From Brachypodius melanocephalos (taxonomy: Eukaryota > Chordata > Aves > Passeriformes > Pycnonotidae), in NCBI GenBank assembly GCA_013398615.1, contig VZSR01000479.1:2864740-2928739 (forward strand): 64,000 nucleotides of DNA. Direction: 5' to 3'. A program made the position numbers and the translations under genes. The notes below the pieces were generated by a model. It was given only the letters and a program-made list of their open reading frames with translations. It made no database searches and was not told where the DNA came from. Below are positions 60,497-64,000 of this stretch, piece by piece. Numbering within the stretch: position 1 is the stretch's first letter; the number at the start of each line of letters is the position of its first letter.

Positions 60497-63400
60497 GTCA
60501 CTTACTGTTCTTCCTGCTCTGCGGATGGAAGAAAACATTTACTTAGAACTCAGATCTTAAACTGATATCTTGCAGTTTGATATGCCTAATGACAGTTCAT
60601 GTTCCTATGGACCAATGAACTCACCTGTGTCTTCATATTTTCTTAAGTAACAATATTGATCCGCAATGATGATTTTTCCCTAAAGTTGGATAAGACAAAC
60701 ATCTGTGAAAGGAGAAGTTCTGGATTATTCAAAATTCTTGAAGGTCTGTGCTTCTTTCCTTTAAAAAAGTTATCAAACCATACAATGTTTAGTGCATCAA
60801 GAAGCCTTTGATACTGATTATTTGAGGATGAGGAAAATTAGCGACTGTGAAAGGAATGGGAGTAAACTGGAAGAAATATTTACAGAAATAAGAAACAATA
60901 AAATATATTTTAAAAATTTAACAAAAAAATCATTAAGAAAAACTTCAGTTCACCTGTCCTTCTATAAAAACTTGCCTTTGATGGAACTAAAAGATGTTGA
61001 GTCAGAATATCTCAATCTATATTCAGATAGATGCTTAAAACATGTTTAAATCCATCCCTTTTCAGCCAAACATTTCAGAATCCACTTAAGGCCATGGATC
61101 ATAAATATTCTTAAACTTAAATGTGTCCCTCAAGGCTGAATTGTGCTGCTTTGCAAGCCAAATACCCTGCTGACTCCTCTGGTGACCTCAGACACATTTA
61201 CTTTCTCTCCCTGTCCTGGTGCCTTTATCTGGACTGAGAAGGTGCAACTTGTGAAGTTCAGCTAGCACAGAAGCCTGGAGATTTCAGTGGGTTCAGTGGA
61301 TTTTCAGTGCTAAGCTGGAATTTGTATGGTTTTGAAGTGACAGAGGTTTGCGAAGCAAAGGTAATGCACACATTGCCCTGCCAGGGGCTGGATCCCACCC
61401 CAGGGTTTGTCTCCCCCATTCCTCCTACTCCAGTCCCTTCCTCACTTCCTAGGGATGGGCACAAGGAGACCTGTCAGATGATTTTGTCTCCCAGCCGGGA
61501 GGACCATGTGCTGCTGGTGTCCCTGCATTGAGCTGTGCTTGCACAGCTGCAGGGCCCTGGCAGAGCTGCCCTGCATGCACAGTCCTGCTCCAGAGGTGCA
61601 AGGCTGTTGCAGAAGCAGCCACATGAATATTTAACTGATATTCACATTTTCAAATTTAATTTTTTCATGACCTGCTTAGTGCTAAAAATCCAAGGGTAGT
61701 GAGGGATAGCAAATGGAGATGGGGAATACACTGGGACAATCATTAATAAAGGGATGTAATGACAGGATTTCTAGCTTAGCTTTTGCATTCATCTCTTTTA
61801 CGGTCCTTATCCAAAAGAGAACTCTTTTCATTTTCTTCCTATTTAAAAATTATTTATATTTAGCTTTATACCTGCTGAAATTACGTGGGCAAAACCTGTG
61901 TAATTATCACAGAACAGCTGTGCTGGAAAATTGAAGCTCCAGGTGTTAGTGGCAGACATTTCCAGGCAATTGAAGAGCAGAGTATGGTAGAGGGAAGGTT
62001 TTCTTCTGCCCAGGGCTCCTTGTTTCTAAGAAACATTCTAAGGTTTCTCCTGATTTATTTTCTGATTTGTGTTGCTTGTTTTTTGCTGTTACAGATTAAA
62101 TAATGATTTATATGTTTTGAATTTCCTTGCAGAACCCCTGATGTTAGGCAGAACTGAAATTTTGATGTTAGCTTGAGAGCTGCTTGATGAACTTTTAAAT
62201 TTTTTTTTCTTGCTCATTGAACCACAGTGATTCAACTACAACTTCTATTCCATCTATTTAATTCCTAGAAAAAATATCTCACAGTTGTTATATTTATATG
62301 GAAAGCTTTGCAACATCAAATCTACATTTGCCATAGTTTGCATGGATGCTTATATTATACTAGAAAATTATTGTTTTCATCCAGAAGCAGACAAAATAAT
62401 CACTGGGCTGTAGAGTCAAAACCCCAAACAATTGAAAATCAATATTTTTGGACATTATTAATGAATGAATTCCAATTAGTTGGAATTGAAAGTGTTTTAC
62501 AGCCTAATTCTACCCTTTATTCTAAGGGAGAGCTCTACCACTACAATTTCTGAAGGTCTCTGACAATCCATGATGATCCAGGTGATATTTTTGAATGCAA
62601 CCAATAGCTTTTCACTGTTGAATAGTATATTTTGTAGGTGTAAGGATTAGCTGCCCAGTACATGTAACTGGCCCAGCTGAGCTGAGTTCAGCTGGGTTGT
62701 TACACCTTGATCCCTGCCCAGCACCCTGTTCAAACAGACTGGGCACTGATTTAAGCAGGAAGGTGAGAGGTGCAATTAGCCAAGTTCATATGGAGCCATA
62801 GTCAGCATCCATAGTGTTTGCTTGCTGCTTTCAGATAAACTCTAATATTTACAAAGTCTTTGAGGCAGAGATCTTGGTGTGCATTTTTACCTCTTTTGAG
62901 ATTCCATGTCCCAATATCAATTTGGTTTTGGTTTAGAATTTAAACTGTTGCTTATGAAAATTAGGAAACGTGCCTGCACAGAAACAGGGCCTCCCAAGTC
63001 GGTACTGGTACCCTAAAAAGGGTTATTGAGCCTTTTGTCTTTTTTACTGCTGCCAGTCAAGAGCAAAGCAATCGAAATCTGAGGAATATTTGGGTTAACA
63101 GTTGCTCGTATGACTGGGAGGGAAGCCACTTCTTCACTTGTGTTCTGCTGTGGGTAAAGAGGTCTGTGTTTTTGAGAGTAACTTGCTGGCAGAGTTATGG
63201 AACCATCCTCTTGATTGCCATGGTCTGCTCTTAGCAAAGAGAATGAGACTGCACAGGCTTTGGACACCACTGTGTTATTATTCACGGTATTTCAGAGACT
63301 GACAAAAAGTTATCCTGACTTTCTCATTTTGTAGTAACCACTAAAGCAGTAAGTTGTCCATTTTCAAAGTAAAACAGTTTTTCAGGTTATTAAAGCTGGG

Positions 63401-64000
63401 GTTCATCTAACCCATCTTCAGCTGTGACTAATTAGAACCCTAAAAGCCTCATGTAGACACCATTTGTAATCAACAAAAAATGAGTTGTGCCCTAACAATA
63501 CCAATAAACATTTAGCTAAAACATAGTTGCATAAATATAATAAAAGTCTGTAAAGTCAGACCTATAAAATATTGCTTCTGTTTTGTAGCAGCTTTGGTGG
63601 GTTGCACTTTTTACACTTTTTAAATTTGTATCTCATCAGCTGAGAGTTTGAGGACAAGTGTGCAATACAGCATTTTGATACTGAGCAGTGTGTGATGCCT
63701 CAGCCATCGCTTCCTGCATCATCAGATTTGCTTATTGTCCTGCAAAGGATTTTCAGTGGCGTCCTAGTACCAGTCCCATTTTCTGTTCCCTGCTCTATGC
63801 TGGCATTTTTATGTGTATTATTAGGAGGAGCTAGGTCGATCATGCAGATTAATTGAGCAAGTACAGCTGAGCAGTTTGTGCAAAACTCCTTTAATTCCTC
63901 GGGGTTCAATTTTTTTTAAAAAAAAAATTATCTTTTACAAACTCGGGCTGCCTCGAAAATTATTTAAACCAGCAAAGTGAAATACTCAGAATGGTTGGCT

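Larger units (their letters stand above)
56561..64000. other. Upstream non-coding DNA
   Basis: AT-rich sequence upstream of the CpG island, with a TA/CATA run and a tandem ATAAATAATTTTA repeat. Small GC-richer patches occur at 60,180-60,420, 61,360-61,620 and 62,640-62,780. No exon of GABRA6, the expected upstream neighbour, could be recognised on either strand. Confidence 0.6.

Noticed and set aside
62636..62707. AGGTGTAA ... TTACACCT terminal inverted repeats, a possible small transposon
   Set aside because: Arms of only 8 bp with no visible target duplication; expected by chance in a window of this size.
56561..64000. Search for GABRA6 exons upstream on the minus strand
   Set aside because: No alpha-6 Cys-loop or membrane-helix motif is visible in any frame; the gene must lie outside the window.

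Overview
This window looks like a piece of a bird nuclear genome, and it is dominated by one gene. On the minus strand, from about position 55,450 down to about 13,750, lies the gene for the GABA-A receptor alpha-1 subunit (GABRA1). All nine coding exons are present. Their splice phases agree at every junction, and together they encode 455 residues plus a stop. Two details fit a bird ortholog: the variable part of the M3-M4 loop and the C-terminus (last residues KVQTPHQ) match my recollection of chicken, and the protein is one residue shorter than the 456-residue mammalian form. The AT-rich, repeat-poor introns and the solo LTR also suit a bird. A passerine is my guess from the look of that LTR; I could not test it.

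Layout from left to right. Positions 1-13,745 are non-coding DNA beyond the 3' end of the gene. They contain a solo LTR (996-1527) with an almost intact 5-bp target duplication, a 100-N assembly gap (5527-5626) and an unexplained CCAAT/GC-box/TATA cluster near 7,058-7,164. A probable 2.5-kb 3' UTR follows (13,745-16,272). The coding exons then run leftward in transcription order: 52,885-52,958 (signal peptide), 49,073-49,185, 40,561-40,628, 35,467-35,687 (benzodiazepine histidine), 33,792-33,874 (Cys loop), 29,142-29,285, 23,386-23,538 (M1), 20,523-20,725 (M2-M3) and 16,273-16,581 (M4). Intron 4 contains a second assembly gap (38,601-38,873), which falls inside a 20-bp tandem array. A CpG island at about 55,060-56,560 probably carries the promoter and a non-coding first exon. 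Positions 56,560-64,000 are upstream non-coding DNA with no gene I can support.

In vertebrates GABRA1 sits in a cluster with GABRB2, GABRA6 and GABRG2. By that known order, GABRG2 should lie left of this window and GABRA6 right of it. I found no exon of either inside.

I found no undescribed multi-gene system. The most interesting local signal is at exon 9. This M2-M3 exon has a sharp burst of GC-ending codons and 16 CpGs in 203 bp, and it directly abuts a 76-bp-unit minisatellite of about 7.6 copies that begins 35 nt past its 5' splice site. The remaining observations are repeats near splice sites, LTR-like fragments and regulatory candidates.
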